Source: Burkholderia aenigmatica (GTDB taxonomy: Bacteria; Pseudomonadota; Gammaproteobacteria; Burkholderiales; Burkholderiaceae). Taken from it: a DNA stretch of 64,000 nt. The DNA lies in NCBI RefSeq assembly GCF_902499175.1, contig NZ_CABVQC010000013.1, forward strand, positions 86,638-150,637. The letters are read 5' to 3'. Each line of letters begins with the position of its first letter. The first letter of the stretch is position 1. The notes beneath the pieces are model-generated. The model ran no database searches, was not told where the DNA came from, and worked only from the letters and a program-made list of their open reading frames with translations. Position numbers and translations under genes: made by a program. This document shows, piece after piece, positions 40,082 to 49,264 of the stretch.

Positions 40082-40897
40082 TCATTGTCGCTCGGGCCAC
40101 GCCGGCAGCAGCGCATCGCGGCCGTTCTCGCGGATCAGCACCAGCGGATAACCGAACGCGTCGCTCGCGCGCTCGGGCGTCAGCACGTCGTGCACGGGAC
40201 CGGCCCACGCGTGGCCGCGGCCGTCGAGCAACAGCGCGTGCGTCGCGAAACGCCGCGCGAGATTCAGATCATGGCACGAGAACAGCACCGTGCGCGGGCC
40301 CGCGTCGAGCCATGCGGCCAGCGCGGTCAGACAATCGATCTGGTGATGCAGGTCGAGATGCGCGAGCGGTTCGTCGAGCAGCATCAACGGTGCGTCCTGG
40401 CACAGCGTCGCGGCCAGCGCGACGCGCTGCCGCTCGCCGCCCGACAGCGACAGCACGTCGCGCGACGCGAGCGCGGTGAGGTCGAACGCCGCCAGCGCGT
40501 CGCGCGCGGCCGCGCGATCGCCGTCGCGCTCCCAGCCCCAGCCGCCGAGATACGGAAAGCGGTTGAGCAGCACCGTGTCGAACACGGTCGCGCTGAATAC
40601 GTCGTGCAGTTGCTGCGGCATCAGCGCGCGGCGCTGCGCGAGCTGCTCGGGCGGCCATGCGGCAAGCGGCCGGCCGTCGATCTCGACGTGTCCGCCGGCC
40701 GGCGGCTGCAGCCCGGCCAGGGTCGCAAGCAGCGTCGTCTTGCCCGCGCCGTTCGGCCCGGCGACGCACCAGATCTCGCCGGGGCGGAACGTCCGGGTGA
40801 AGCCGTCGAGCAGCGTGCGTGCGCCGGCCTTCAGCGTCAGGTCGACGGCCGCGTAGTTCATGTCGCCGGCCGTGGCGTGCAGTGCGGCCCCCGTCAT
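40082..40897 (-). CDS. btuD: vitamin B12 ABC transporter ATP-binding protein
   Basis: 271 residues. ABC ATPase with Walker A GPNGAGKTTLLATLAG, Q-loop MPQQLHD, signature LSLSGGERQRVALA, Walker B LMLLDEPLAHLDLHHQ and the switch His in VLFSCHDLNLA. Its ATG overlaps the btuC stop (ATGA), and the cob neighbours and riboswitch indicate a cobalamin importer rather than an iron one. MNYAAVDL, 12 residues in, is an alternative start. Confidence 0.92.
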   Translation of the reverse strand: MTGAALHATAGDMNYAAVDLTLKAGARTLLDGFTRTFRPGEIWCVAGPNGAGKTTLLATLAGLQPPAGGHVEIDGRPLAAWPPEQLAQRRALMPQQLHDVFSATVFDTVLLNRFPYLGGWGWERDGDRAAARDALAAFDLTALASRDVLSLSGGERQRVALAATLCQDAPLMLLDEPLAHLDLHHQIDCLTALAAWLDAGPRTVLFSCHDLNLARRFATHALLLDGRGHAWAGPVHDVLTPERASDAFGYPLVLIRENGRDALLPAWPERQ

Positions 40898-42009
40898 CGC
40901 ATCGGCCTCCTCAACAACATCCACAGGAACACCGGCACGCCGATCAACGCGGTCATCACGCCGACCGGCAATTGCGCGGGCGCGATCGCGGTGCGGGCGA
41001 GCAGGTCCGCCGCCATCACGCCGCCGCCGCCCGCAAGCATCGCGGCCGGCAGCAGCATCCGCTGGTCGTTGCCGAAGGCGAGCCGCAGTGCATGCGGCAC
41101 GACGAGGCCGACGAAGCCGATCGTGCCGGCCGTCGTCACCGCGGCCGCGGCGGCCAGCGACGCGACGAGATAGATCCGCACGCGCAGGCGCGCAACGGGC
41201 ACGCCGAGCGCGAGCGCGGTCGCATCGCCGCGCAGCAGCACGTTCAGTTGCGGCGCGGCCGGCAGCGCGACGCAGGCGGCCAGCAACAGCGCGCCCCACG
41301 CGAACCACGGCGCGGTCACGCCGTTCAGGTCGCCGGTCAGCCAGAAGATGATCCCGCGCAGTCGTGCATCGGGTGCAAGTGACAACAACAGCGTGACGAG
41401 CGCGCCCCACCCCGCCGCGATCACGACGCCCGTGAGCAGCAGCCGCGGCGACGCGTCGCGCGACTCGCCGCGCCACAGCTCACGGCGCGCGAGACCGAGC
41501 ACGAGCGCGACCGATACGAGCGAGCCGGCGAACGCCGATGCGTCAACGAGCCACCACGCGCCGCCCGCGATCATCGCGACGAGCGCGAAGCCGGCCGCGC
41601 CGCCCGATACGCCGAGCACGTACGGCTCCGCGAGTGGATTGCGCAACAGCACCTGCAACAGCGCACCGGCGAGCGCAAGCAGCGCGCCGCATGCGAAGCC
41701 CGCGAGCGCGCGGGGCAGGCGCAGCGTGCGGACGATGTCGGCAAACAGCGCGTCGCCGCCATGCGGCACGAGCGACGCAAGCGCCTGCCATGGCGACATC
41801 GGCACGCTGCCGATTGACAGCGACGCAACGAACAGCAACGCGACCGCCGCGGCGAGCGCGGCCCAGATCGCAGTGGCGCGCGCGGCGCTCATGCCGCGCA
41901 CGGCGCCGCACACGACGTGCGGCGCCCCCGCTTGCGGAGGCCGGCCGGTCGTGACTGAAGCGCCGCGCGGACGATTGGGGTCAGCATCGAAGAAGATTCC
42001 GTGAAGCAT
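40894..42009 (-). CDS. btuC: vitamin B12 ABC transporter permease
   Basis: 371 residues from the first ATG after the riboswitch, with GGGGAAGCGGGG upstream. The FecCD-type permease core with ~10 helices begins about residue 45 (AIWAALAAAVALLFVASL); PLAEPYVLGVSGGAAGFAL and GTIGFVGLVVPHALRL are hallmark blocks, the latter being the coupling region to BtuD. An internal ATG at 41892 would give a more usual ~332-residue protein, so the hydrophilic first 39 residues may not be translated. Confidence 0.9.
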   Translation of the reverse strand: MLHGIFFDADPNRPRGASVTTGRPPQAGAPHVVCGAVRGMSAARATAIWAALAAAVALLFVASLSIGSVPMSPWQALASLVPHGGDALFADIVRTLRLPRALAGFACGALLALAGALLQVLLRNPLAEPYVLGVSGGAAGFALVAMIAGGAWWLVDASAFAGSLVSVALVLGLARRELWRGESRDASPRLLLTGVVIAAGWGALVTLLLSLAPDARLRGIIFWLTGDLNGVTAPWFAWGALLLAACVALPAAPQLNVLLRGDATALALGVPVARLRVRIYLVASLAAAAAVTTAGTIGFVGLVVPHALRLAFGNDQRMLLPAAMLAGGGGVMAADLLARTAIAPAQLPVGVMTALIGVPVFLWMLLRRPMR

Positions 42010-42059
42010 TGCGCGCCCCGCTTCCCCGCAGGCCGCGCGTCACGAAGCCCGTGCGGGCT

Positions 42060-42275
42060 CCCCGTCTCGGCCGGTATCCGGGCTGGCGGCGGTCCGGCTC
42101 GCCTTCCCGCGCGATGACGCGCAGTGGCCCGCGTCCGCATGCAACACCTGCACGTGAAACGCGCCCGAGCCGGCCTGCGTCACCGGACGCGGCCGCTTAC
42201 CGTTGCGGGGGCAGCGCAGGTTGGCGGGCTTCCGGCACCCGCGCCCTGCTTCCCGTTTAACCGCGCGTTCCACGC
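42060..42275 (-). ncRNA. cobalamin riboswitch
   Basis: On the minus strand, ahead of btuC, the B12-box equivalent AGCCCGGATACCGGCC (42069-42084) is preceded by the conserved GCCACTGCG and GGGAAGGC core (around 42098-42125), and further upstream by GGTTAAACGGGAAGC (around 42250-42265). A short hairpin AGCCCG/CGGGCT (42046-42059) follows the box before the btuC ribosome site, suggesting translational control. It probably governs btuC-btuD-cobT-cobS-cobC. Confidence 0.88.
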
Positions 42276-42425
42276 GCGAGCACCGAGGCGGCGCCAGTTT
42301 AGGAGCGGGTCGCGCGAGCGTCAAGGAAGCGTCCGGACACGCACGGGACGCGCCGATTCACGGCGAGAAGCAGGGGTGTTACGACTGGAAACGTTACAGA
42401 TGTCGGATTGCGCGTTATTCCGCGC

Positions 42426-42448
42426 TAAAATGCTGGGTCTTTAGAGGA
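42426..42448 (+). promoter_or_regulatory. putative -10 (TAAAAT) and ribosome site for the zapA operon
   Basis: TAAAAT at 42426-42431 and AGAGGA at 42443-42448, 8 bases before the ATG of the coiled-coil gene. No clear -35. Confidence 0.45.
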
Positions 42449-42456
42449 CGCAGCAA

Positions 42457-42807
42457 ATGCTCAACGAACTCGAAACCCTATCTCAAAATATTGGCCGTCT
42501 GATTTCGCTGAACAAGCGCTATCACTCGGAACGGCTCGCGCTCGAGGAGCAGGTCGCGCAATTGCGCGCGGATGCGGACACGGTCCGCGCGGAACTCGCG
42601 CAACTGCGCGACGAACGCAATGCACTTGCGGCCGAGCGTGACACGCTATCGGCAAAGATCGACGACGCCCAGGTGAAACTGAACGCGATTCTCGAAAAGC
42701 TGCCACGCTCGAAAAGCGCGGAGCAAGCCGACAACCAGCTCGACCTGCTGGATGCACAGGCGCGTGCGGATGGCGATGACGCGGCCAGCCACGGAGAACA
42801 TGCATGA
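42457..42807 (+). CDS. coiled-coil protein upstream of zapA (ZapB-like / TIGR02449 type)
   Basis: 116 residues. A long heptad-rich coiled coil covers about residues 8-85 (LEEQVAQLRADADTVRAEL, LRDERNALAAERDTLSAKI), with a short acidic tail. The family is found beside zapA in beta- and gamma-proteobacteria and is thought to be a division-associated structural protein like ZapB, but this is position-based. Its stop overlaps the zapA start (ATGA). Confidence 0.85.
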   Translation: MLNELETLSQNIGRLISLNKRYHSERLALEEQVAQLRADADTVRAELAQLRDERNALAAERDTLSAKIDDAQVKLNAILEKLPRSKSAEQADNQLDLLDAQARADGDDAASHGEHA

Positions 42808-43118
42808 GCACCAAGCAGATCGAAGTCTCGATTCTCGGTCAGGCCTATCGGCTCGCCTGCTCGGCCGAGACCGAAGCGGCGCTGCTCGAAGCGGTCGCGC
42901 GCGTCGACGCCGAAATGTCGAAAATACGCTCGAACAGCTCGGTACGCGGCACCGATCGCATCGCCGTGATGGCGGCGCTGTCGCTCGCGTCCGAATTGCT
43001 GCGACTGCAAACGAGCGTGCGGCACGGTGAAGCATTTCCGGCGGAGGAAATCCGTCGTACAATGCACCAGATGAATGAACAGCTCGGTGCGGTGCTCGCA
43101 CAGCACGAGACGCAGTAA
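42804..43118 (+). CDS. zapA: cell division protein ZapA
   Basis: 104 residues. ZapA bundles FtsZ filaments at midcell as a tetramer. The N-terminal beta domain (TKQIEVSILGQAYRLAC) is followed by the charged helix with EAVARVDAEMSKIRSNSSVRGTDRIAVMAAL and a C-terminal coiled coil. Coupled to the coiled-coil gene upstream and followed by 6S RNA, as in many proteobacteria. Confidence 0.95.
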   Translation: MSTKQIEVSILGQAYRLACSAETEAALLEAVARVDAEMSKIRSNSSVRGTDRIAVMAALSLASELLRLQTSVRHGEAFPAEEIRRTMHQMNEQLGAVLAQHETQ

Positions 43119-43199
43119 CGTTTCAATCGATGCGTCGATTCCCCTTGATCTCAGAGATCAACAGTGGTCAAATTGGCGCATCGAATCACAGTTCAGTCA

Positions 43200-43380
43200 G
43201 CTTCCCTGCCTGGTTCGCCAAGGTCATATATTCCTTGAACCAATGCCATGTGCACGGTTGCGGAAATTTGTAGCACGGGCGCGCGCGTCACTCTGTCTGA
43301 TGTACCCGAAGTGCTGCTAACTGCGACCAATTCTGAACCTCAGGTTCAGGATGCCGGCCTAGCGGCCAAGGCGGGGGCCT
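43200..43380 (+). ncRNA. ssrS: 6S RNA
   Basis: No ORF fits this interval after zapA, which is the classic 6S locus. The 5' CCCTGCCTGG (43204-43213) pairs with 3' CCAAGGCGGGG (43366-43376), leaving one bulged A. Internal arms are present, such as CTGAACC-TCA-GGTTCAG (43333-43349), giving a long, interrupted rod of ~180 bases. 6S RNA binds sigma-70 RNA polymerase by mimicking an open promoter. Ends are approximate. Confidence 0.8.
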
Positions 43381-43384
43381 ATCC

Positions 43385-43420
43385 AACGGCATCGGGCGAA
43401 GCCCGGTGCCGTTTTCTTTT
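43385..43420 (+). terminator. terminator after 6S RNA
   Basis: A 13-bp stem with one G-T pair (43385-43397 with 43401-43413), GAA loop, then TTTTCTTTT. Confidence 0.85.
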
Positions 43421-43452
43421 GTAGCAGCCTCTTTCTGCGTCGATCACGATCC

Positions 43453-43914
43453 ATGCAATACTGGCTGATGAAGTCCGAACCGGACGAAGCAAGCATCGAC
43501 GATCTCGCCAACGCACCGCAGCGCTCGCTGCCGTGGACGGGCGTGCGCAATTATCAGGCGCGCAATTTCATGCGCGACACGATGAAGATCGGCGACGGCG
43601 TGCTGTTCTATCACTCGAGCTGCCCCGAGCCGGGCATCGCGGGTCTCGCCGAAGTGTCGTCGACGCCCTACCCCGATCCCACGCAATTCGATCCGAAAAG
43701 CCCCTATTACGACCCGAAGTCGACTCAGGAAGCGCCGCGCTGGCTGCTCGTCGACGTGCACTACGTGAAAAAATCGCCGCTCGTGCCACTCGCCGCGCTG
43801 CGCGAACACGACGAACTCGCCGACATGCGTGTGCTCGCACGCGGCAACCGGCTGTCGATCACGCCCGTCACGCGCGCCGAATGGCGCTTCATCACCGAAA
43901 AGCTGATGAAGTAG
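43453..43914 (+). CDS. EVE domain-containing protein
   Basis: 153 residues, all one EVE domain: MQYWLMKSEPDEASIDDL, WTGVRNYQARNFMRDTMKIGDGVLFYHS and GIAGLAEV match the family (human THYN1 homologues). EVE domains have a PUA-like fold that binds modified bases in DNA or RNA; some bacterial ones sit in modification-dependent restriction systems, but this stand-alone one has only housekeeping neighbours. Cellular role unknown. Confidence 0.92.
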   Translation: MQYWLMKSEPDEASIDDLANAPQRSLPWTGVRNYQARNFMRDTMKIGDGVLFYHSSCPEPGIAGLAEVSSTPYPDPTQFDPKSPYYDPKSTQEAPRWLLVDVHYVKKSPLVPLAALREHDELADMRVLARGNRLSITPVTRAEWRFITEKLMK

Positions 43915-44095
43915 GCACGCGCCAAAGGTCAAATCTGGTCAGTACGCACCGCCGCCGCGGAACTCGCGGCACTTTCCCGCAGCCTAAGCAACCGCTGTCG
44001 GCCGATCGGGCCGGTTGTCGTTTTTTTCGTCGCGCGGTACGCCCGCGTCGTGCACGCGCGATCCGCGTGCACGCCCTCGCACAAGGAGTCCAACA

Positions 44096-44836
44096 ATGAC
44101 CAAGAAATCCGCACTCGCGCTGTCGCTCGCCCTTGCCGCCGCCGTTCCCGTCGCGTTGACGCTCGCGTCGTCCACCGCGCACGCGCAAACCGCGAACCCG
44201 CACTTTCCGGAGCCCGCGGGCGTGCTGTCGCTGTCGTCGCAGGCCAGCACCGACGTGCCGCAGGACATCATCCACATCACGCTGTTCTACGAGCAGCAGG
44301 CCAAGGATCCGGGCAGCCTCACCGCGCAGCTGAACCAGCGCGCCGACGCAGCGCTGTCGCAAGCGAAGGGCGTATCGGGCGTCACTGCGCACACGGGCGC
44401 ATTCTCCGTCTATCCGAGCACCGATCGCGACGGCAAGATCTCCGCATGGCGCGGCCGCACCGAAGTCGCGCTCGAATCGCGCGATTTCGCGGCAGCGTCG
44501 AAGCTTGCAGGCCAGTTGTCGAACCTGATGCAGGTCGCGAACGTCGAGTTCTCGCTGTCGCCGGAAGCGCAGCGCGCAGCCGAGCAGAAGCTGACGACCG
44601 AGGCGATCAAGTCGTTCCGCGCCCGCGCGGACGAAGCCGCGAAGGCCTTCGGTTACAGCAGCTACACGATCCGCGACGTGAACGTCGGCGGCGGCCGCAA
44701 CGTGCAGCCGTACCCGCGCATGATGGCGATGGCCGCAGCACCGATGGACAGCGCCAAGATGAGTGCACCGATCGCGGTCGAAGGCGGCAAGGCCACCGTG
44801 TCGGTCACCGTCAACGGCTCGGTGCAGATGAAGTAA
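44096..44836 (+). CDS. SIMPL domain-containing periplasmic protein
   Basis: 246 residues with AAGGAG 7 bases before the ATG. The signal peptide ends near SSTAHA. The mature part is a SIMPL (DUF541) domain: GVLSLSSQASTDVPQDIIHITL, then YPSTDRDGKISAWRGRTEVALES and LMQVANVEFSLS. SIMPL proteins occur in bacterial envelopes and have been linked to oxidative stress, but the mechanism is unknown. Monocistronic, followed by a terminator. Confidence 0.9.
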   Translation: MTKKSALALSLALAAAVPVALTLASSTAHAQTANPHFPEPAGVLSLSSQASTDVPQDIIHITLFYEQQAKDPGSLTAQLNQRADAALSQAKGVSGVTAHTGAFSVYPSTDRDGKISAWRGRTEVALESRDFAAASKLAGQLSNLMQVANVEFSLSPEAQRAAEQKLTTEAIKSFRARADEAAKAFGYSSYTIRDVNVGGGRNVQPYPRMMAMAAAPMDSAKMSAPIAVEGGKATVSVTVNGSVQMK

Positions 44837-44862
44837 CGCGCAGCGCGCGGCAGTCCGAAATG

Positions 44863-44893
44863 AAAAACGCCGGCCCGAGGGCCGGCGTTTTTC
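44863..44893. terminator. bidirectional terminator
   Basis: Stem ACGCCGGCCC/GGGCCGGCGT (44867-44876 with 44879-44888), AAAAA before and TTTTT after, between the convergent SIMPL gene and lgt. Confidence 0.85.
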
Positions 44894-44959
44894 ATTGACC
44901 TGCATGTGGTCGATGCAAGCGTCGATGCACGTGCCGCTCGCACGTGCATCGGCATCGCA

Positions 44960-45850
44960 TCACGCAGCGGCAGTCGCCGCGCGACGGCGATATGCCCAAA
45001 CCATCAGCGCGACGCCCGCGAGGATCATCGGCAGCGACAGCCACTGCCCCATCGACAGGCCGAGCGCGAGCAGGCCGAGGAAGTCGTCGGGCTCGCGCGC
45101 GAACTCGACCGTGAAGCGTGCGAGGCCGTAGCCGATCAGGAACAGCGCGGAGATTGCGCCCATCGGCCGCGACTTGCGCGAGAAGAAGAACAGCGCGAAG
45201 AACAGCACGATACCTTCGAGCGCGATTTCATAGAGCTGCGAAGGATGGCGCGGCAGCATCTGGTATTGCATGAACACGTCGGCGAGATGCCACTTCTCGA
45301 CGAGCTCCGGATGCTTCGGCAACCATGCCGCATCGTCGCGCATCGCGCCCGGGAACAGCATCGCCCACGGTGCCGACGGATCGGTCACGCGGCCCCACAG
45401 TTCACCGTTGATGAAGTTGCCGAGCCGCCCGGCCGCAAGCCCCGTCGGCACCATCGGCGCGACGAAATCGGTGACCTGCAGCCAGTGCCGCTTGCGCTGC
45501 CACGCGAACAGCATCATCGCGAGCGTCACGCCGAGGAAGCCGCCGTGAAACGACATGCCGCCCTCCCACACCTTGAACACGTCGAGCGGATGCGAGAAGT
45601 AGAAATCGGCCTTGTAGAACAGCACATAGCCAAGCCGGCCGCCGAGCACGGTGCCGAGCACGCCGTAGAACATCATGTCGTCGATGTCCTTCGCGGTCCA
45701 GCCCTGCGCCGCGACATGCGGCAGCTTCAGGCGGATCCGGCCGACGACGATCGCCGCGATGAAGCCGACGAGATACATGAGCCCGTACCAGCGCACGGCC
45801 AGCGGCCCGAGATGGATCGCAACGGGGTCGAAATTCGGGTGAATGATCAT
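44960..45850 (-). CDS. lgt: prolipoprotein diacylglyceryl transferase
   Basis: 296 residues with about seven membrane helices. Transfers diacylglycerol from phosphatidylglycerol to the lipobox Cys of prolipoproteins in the inner membrane, so it acts on the lipoproteins encoded in this window. Key blocks: [22 protein letters not shown], and the Lgt signature [14 protein letters not shown] with the essential Arg, plus HPSQLYE. Confidence 0.96.
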   Translation of the reverse strand: MIIHPNFDPVAIHLGPLAVRWYGLMYLVGFIAAIVVGRIRLKLPHVAAQGWTAKDIDDMMFYGVLGTVLGGRLGYVLFYKADFYFSHPLDVFKVWEGGMSFHGGFLGVTLAMMLFAWQRKRHWLQVTDFVAPMVPTGLAAGRLGNFINGELWGRVTDPSAPWAMLFPGAMRDDAAWLPKHPELVEKWHLADVFMQYQMLPRHPSQLYEIALEGIVLFFALFFFSRKSRPMGAISALFLIGYGLARFTVEFAREPDDFLGLLALGLSMGQWLSLPMILAGVALMVWAYRRRAATAAA

Positions 45851-45944
45851 GGGTTAGCGAAGAAGTTTTCGAATGCGGTACGGCCGTCGCAAACGCGCAG
45901 CACCGCGCTTTGGACGGCACCGGCGCGTCATCGTTCACATCACG

Positions 45945-46859
45945 TCACGTGGCGAGGCCCTGCGCGCGCACGACGTCGATGAAGCCGGCCAGCACAGGGC
46001 TCACGTCGCCGGTGCGCCACACGAGGCCTGTCTCGACGACCGGCGCGTGACCGGCAAGCGGCCGGTAGACCACGCCGGTGCGCCGCAGGTTACGCAGCGA
46101 TTGCGGCACCAGTGCGACGCCCATGCCGGCCGACACGAGGCTGACGATCGTCTGCATCTGGATCGCCTCCTGGCCGATGCGCGGGGTTTCCCCCGCCGCG
46201 CCGTAGCAGCCCGTAATGATGTCATAAAAGCCGGGTGCCAAACGACGCGGAAAGATCACGAGCGGCATCGCGGCGACTTCCGCGAGATGGACGGGCTCGT
46301 CTTCCGGCGCGTTGCTCGCCGCGGCCGGCATCGCCACCACCAGCGGCTCGCGCACGACGGGCAGGTACGACAGCCCGGCCGCATGGCGTGGCGGCACGGG
46401 CGGAATGACGAGCCCCGCGTCGATGCGGCCGGCGACGAGTTCGTCGATCTGCACGTCGCTCGTCGCCTCCGCGAGTTGCAGGTGCACCTGCGGAAAGCGC
46501 GCGCCGAACGCGCGCAGCAGCGCAGGCAGCAGCCCGTAATCGGCGGTCGATACGAACGCGAGCGACAACGAGCCGGCCTCGCCGCGCGCGAGCCGTCGCG
46601 CCAGCGGCGGCAACGCATCGGCCGATGCCAGCAGCCGGCGCACGTCGGGCAACAGCGCCGCCCCGACCGCCGTCAGCGCTACCGAACGCTTGGTGCGCGC
46701 GAACAGCGCGACGCCGAGCGCATCCTCGAGCGCACGGATCGCCTGTGACAGCGGCGGCTGCGTCATCGACAGGCGTTCGGCCGCGCGGCCGAAATGACGC
46801 TCGTCGGCGACGGTCACGAAATAGCGCCACTGGCGCAAGTCGGGAGTCGGATCGGCCAT
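45945..46859 (-). CDS. LysR-family transcriptional regulator
   Basis: 304 residues. N-terminal winged helix-turn-helix (LRQWRYFVTVADERHFGRAAERLSMTQPPLSQAIRALE) and a C-terminal effector-binding domain (LSLAFVSTADYGLLPALL, DAGLVIPPVPP, GMGVALVPQSL). It is divergent from ilvD, and an inverted repeat of the LysR box form lies between them, so ilvD or the regulator itself is the probable target. The effector is unknown; the frame upstream of MADPTPDL overlaps ilvD and is not coding. Confidence 0.9.
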   Translation of the reverse strand: MADPTPDLRQWRYFVTVADERHFGRAAERLSMTQPPLSQAIRALEDALGVALFARTKRSVALTAVGAALLPDVRRLLASADALPPLARRLARGEAGSLSLAFVSTADYGLLPALLRAFGARFPQVHLQLAEATSDVQIDELVAGRIDAGLVIPPVPPRHAAGLSYLPVVREPLVVAMPAAASNAPEDEPVHLAEVAAMPLVIFPRRLAPGFYDIITGCYGAAGETPRIGQEAIQMQTIVSLVSAGMGVALVPQSLRNLRRTGVVYRPLAGHAPVVETGLVWRTGDVSPVLAGFIDVVRAQGLAT

Positions 46860-46903
46860 GCCTCTCTCATTCGTAAAACGACTTAATAAGCGACAAATAA
46901 TAT

Positions 46904-46918
46904 ATTGGACATCCCAAT
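46904..46918. promoter_or_regulatory. LysR-type operator ATTGG-N5-CCAAT
   Basis: A perfect inverted repeat with the T-N11-A spacing typical of LysR boxes, in the 135-base gap between the divergent LysR gene and ilvD, next to an A/T-rich stretch (46876-46906). Confidence 0.6.
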
Positions 46919-46994
46919 CCGGAAACTCCATTCTTGATTGATCCGAACCGGCACGCCGTTCACCGGCGTTGCCCAGACAACGATGGAGTCCCCC

Positions 46995-48668
46995 ATGGCT
47001 TACAACCGTCGCTCGAAGCACATCACGCAAGGCGTGGCCCGATCGCCGAACCGCTCGATGTATTACGCACTCGGCTACCGGAAGGAAGATTTCGACAAGC
47101 CGATGATCGGTATCGCGAACGGCCATTCGACGATCACGCCGTGCAATTCCGGCCTGCAGCGGCTGTCCGACGCAGCCGTCGCGGCCGTGAAGGCGGCCGA
47201 CGCGAACCCGCAGATCTTCGGCACGCCGACGATTTCGGACGGCATGTCGATGGGTACCGAAGGCATGAAGTACTCGCTCGTGTCGCGCGAAGTGATCGCC
47301 GACTGCATCGAGACCTGCGTGCAGGGCCAATGGATGGACGGCGTGGTCGTCGTCGGCGGCTGCGACAAGAACATGCCGGGCGGGATGATCGCGCTCGCGC
47401 GCCTGAACGTGCCGGGCATCTACGTGTACGGCGGCACGATCCGCCCCGGCAACTGGAAAGGCCGGGACCTGACGATCGTGTCGTCATTCGAGGCCGTCGG
47501 CGAATTCACCGCGGGCCGGATGTCGCAGGAGGATTTCGAAGGCGTCGAGCAGAACGCGTGCCCGACGTCGGGTTCGTGCGGCGGGATGTACACCGCGAAC
47601 ACGATGAGTTCGTCGTTCGAGGCGCTCGGGATGTCGCTGCTGTACTCGTCGACGATGGCGAACCCCGACCAGGAGAAGGTCGATTCGGCCGCCGAATCGG
47701 CGCGCGTGCTGGTCGAGGCGGTGAAGCGCGACCTGAAGCCGCGCGACATCATCACCAAGGCATCGATCGAGAACGCGGTGTCGGTGATCATGGCGACGGG
47801 CGGCTCGACCAACGCGGTGCTGCACTATCTGGCGATCGCGCACGCGGCCGAGGTCGACTGGACGATCGACGACTTCGAGCGCATCCGCAAGCGCGTACCC
47901 GTGATCTGCGACCTGAAGCCGTCCGGGAAGTACGTCGCGACCGACCTGCATCGCGCCGGCGGGATTCCGCAGGTGATGAAGATCCTGCTCGACGCGGGGC
48001 TGCTGCACGGCGACTGCATGACGATCACCGGCCGCACGCTCGCCGACGAACTGAAGGACGTGCCGAGCGTGCCGCGCGCGGACCAAGACGTGATCTTCCC
48101 GATCGACCGTGCGCTGTACAAGGAAGGCCACCTTGCGATCCTGAAGGGCAATCTCGCGGAAGACGGCGCGGTCGCGAAGATCACCGGCCTGAAGAACCCG
48201 GTGATCACGGGCCCGGCACGCGTGTTCGATGACGAGCAGAGCGCGATGGATGCGATTCTCGGCGACCGGATCCGCGCAGGCGACATCCTCGTGCTGCGCT
48301 ACCTCGGCCCGAAGGGCGGCCCCGGCATGCCGGAAATGCTCGCGCCGACCTCGGCGATCATCGGCAAGGGGCTCGGCGAGTCGGTCGGCTTCATCACGGA
48401 CGGCCGCTTCTCGGGCGGGACCTGGGGGATGGTGGTCGGCCACGTCGCGCCCGAAGCGTTCGTCGGCGGCACGATCGCGCTCGTGCAGGAAGGCGACTCG
48501 ATCACGATCGACGCGCACCGGTTGCTGCTGCAGTTGAACGTCGACGACGCGGAACTCGCGCGCCGCCGCGCCGCATGGCAACAGCCGGCGCCGCGCTACA
48601 CGCGCGGCGTGCTCGCGAAATTCGCTGCGCTGGCGCGCCCGGCGAACCAGGGCGCCGTCACGGGTTGA
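46995..48668 (+). CDS. ilvD: dihydroxy-acid dehydratase
   Basis: 557 residues from MAYNRRSKH, with GGAG 6 bases upstream. Converts dihydroxy acids to 2-keto acids in valine and isoleucine synthesis, using an Fe-S cluster. Cluster cysteines lie in [18 protein letters not shown] and [17 protein letters not shown]; the C-terminal [21 protein letters not shown] block is intact. An in-frame start at 46938 adds unrelated residues. Confidence 0.97.
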   Translation: MAYNRRSKHITQGVARSPNRSMYYALGYRKEDFDKPMIGIANGHSTITPCNSGLQRLSDAAVAAVKAADANPQIFGTPTISDGMSMGTEGMKYSLVSREVIADCIETCVQGQWMDGVVVVGGCDKNMPGGMIALARLNVPGIYVYGGTIRPGNWKGRDLTIVSSFEAVGEFTAGRMSQEDFEGVEQNACPTSGSCGGMYTANTMSSSFEALGMSLLYSSTMANPDQEKVDSAAESARVLVEAVKRDLKPRDIITKASIENAVSVIMATGGSTNAVLHYLAIAHAAEVDWTIDDFERIRKRVPVICDLKPSGKYVATDLHRAGGIPQVMKILLDAGLLHGDCMTITGRTLADELKDVPSVPRADQDVIFPIDRALYKEGHLAILKGNLAEDGAVAKITGLKNPVITGPARVFDDEQSAMDAILGDRIRAGDILVLRYLGPKGGPGMPEMLAPTSAIIGKGLGESVGFITDGRFSGGTWGMVVGHVAPEAFVGGTIALVQEGDSITIDAHRLLLQLNVDDAELARRRAAWQQPAPRYTRGVLAKFAALARPANQGAVTG

Positions 48669-48714
48669 CGCGGGCGCATCAAAACATGCGACCCCGATAA
48701 ACATCGGCCGCCGG

Positions 48715-48747
48715 GGGAACGCGCAAAACGCGCGTTCCCTTTGCTTT
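48715..48747 (+). terminator. ilvD terminator
   Basis: Perfect 10-bp stem GGGAACGCGC/GCGCGTTCCC (48715-48724 with 48730-48739), then TTTGCTTTT. Confidence 0.8.
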
Positions 48748-48753
48748 TATAAT
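48748..48753 (+). promoter_or_regulatory. consensus -10 (TATAAT) for the cytochrome c gene
   Basis: A perfect TATAAT directly after the ilvD terminator and 44 bases before the cytochrome start. No clear -35. Confidence 0.55.
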
Positions 48754-48796
48754 GCGCGGACCATGTAGCCGGCCGTCCCCGCCGGCGGAGAACCGC

Positions 48797-49123
48797 ATGA
48801 AACACTCGATATTGCGCGTCCTGCTCGCCCTGCTGCTGATCGGCAGTGCGGCGGCGGCGCGCGCCGACCAGGCCGACGGGCTTGCGCTTGCCCAGCGCAA
48901 GAACTGCATGGCCTGCCACGCGATCGGCAAGCCGCTGATGGGCCCATCGTTCCGCGACATCGCCAGCAAGTATGCGGCGCGCAGCGACGCCGTCGACTAC
49001 CTTGCCCAATCGATCGTGAAAGGCAGCGTCGGCGTATGGGGCAGCGTGCCGATGCCCGCCAATACGCAACTGACGAACACCGAAGCCCACACGCTCGCGC
49101 AATGGGTGCTGTCGGTACACTGA
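48797..49123 (+). CDS. class I c-type cytochrome (c-551/552 type)
   Basis: 108 residues; the signal peptide ends about AAARA. One haem site, CMACH (Cys37, Cys40, His41), and a distal Met in SVPMPANTQL as sixth ligand fit a small soluble periplasmic cytochrome c. It probably shuttles electrons from the bc1 complex to an oxidase or peroxidase; the partner is unknown. CGGAG is 6 bases before the ATG. Confidence 0.9.
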   Translation: MKHSILRVLLALLLIGSAAAARADQADGLALAQRKNCMACHAIGKPLMGPSFRDIASKYAARSDAVDYLAQSIVKGSVGVWGSVPMPANTQLTNTEAHTLAQWVLSVH

Positions 49124-49264
49124 ACCGGACGCCCCGGGCGGGAATAGCCGCTGCGCCGGGTTCCGCCGACAGGCGGGCCTGTCCCGGCTGACCGGCGTCT
49201 CGCCGGCAGCGTTACCGGCTCTTACTGGAACCGCACTCCGTTTTTGGCCGGAATGGTCGCGCGC
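49124..49264. other. convergent gap between cytochrome c and DUF2486 gene
   Basis: 141 bases, no ORF. Several GC-rich inverted repeats (for example GCCGG…CCGGC around 49202-49218) but no hairpin with a convincing T-run. Confidence 0.4.

Noticed and set aside
42124..42444. Plus-strand frames of ~100 codons over the riboswitch
   Set aside because: Their sequence is explained by the minus-strand cobalamin riboswitch and btuC leader; no family similarity.
43075..43320. Frame of 81 codons between zapA and the EVE gene
   Set aside because: Overlaps the end of zapA and the 6S RNA; the structure and locus fit 6S RNA better.
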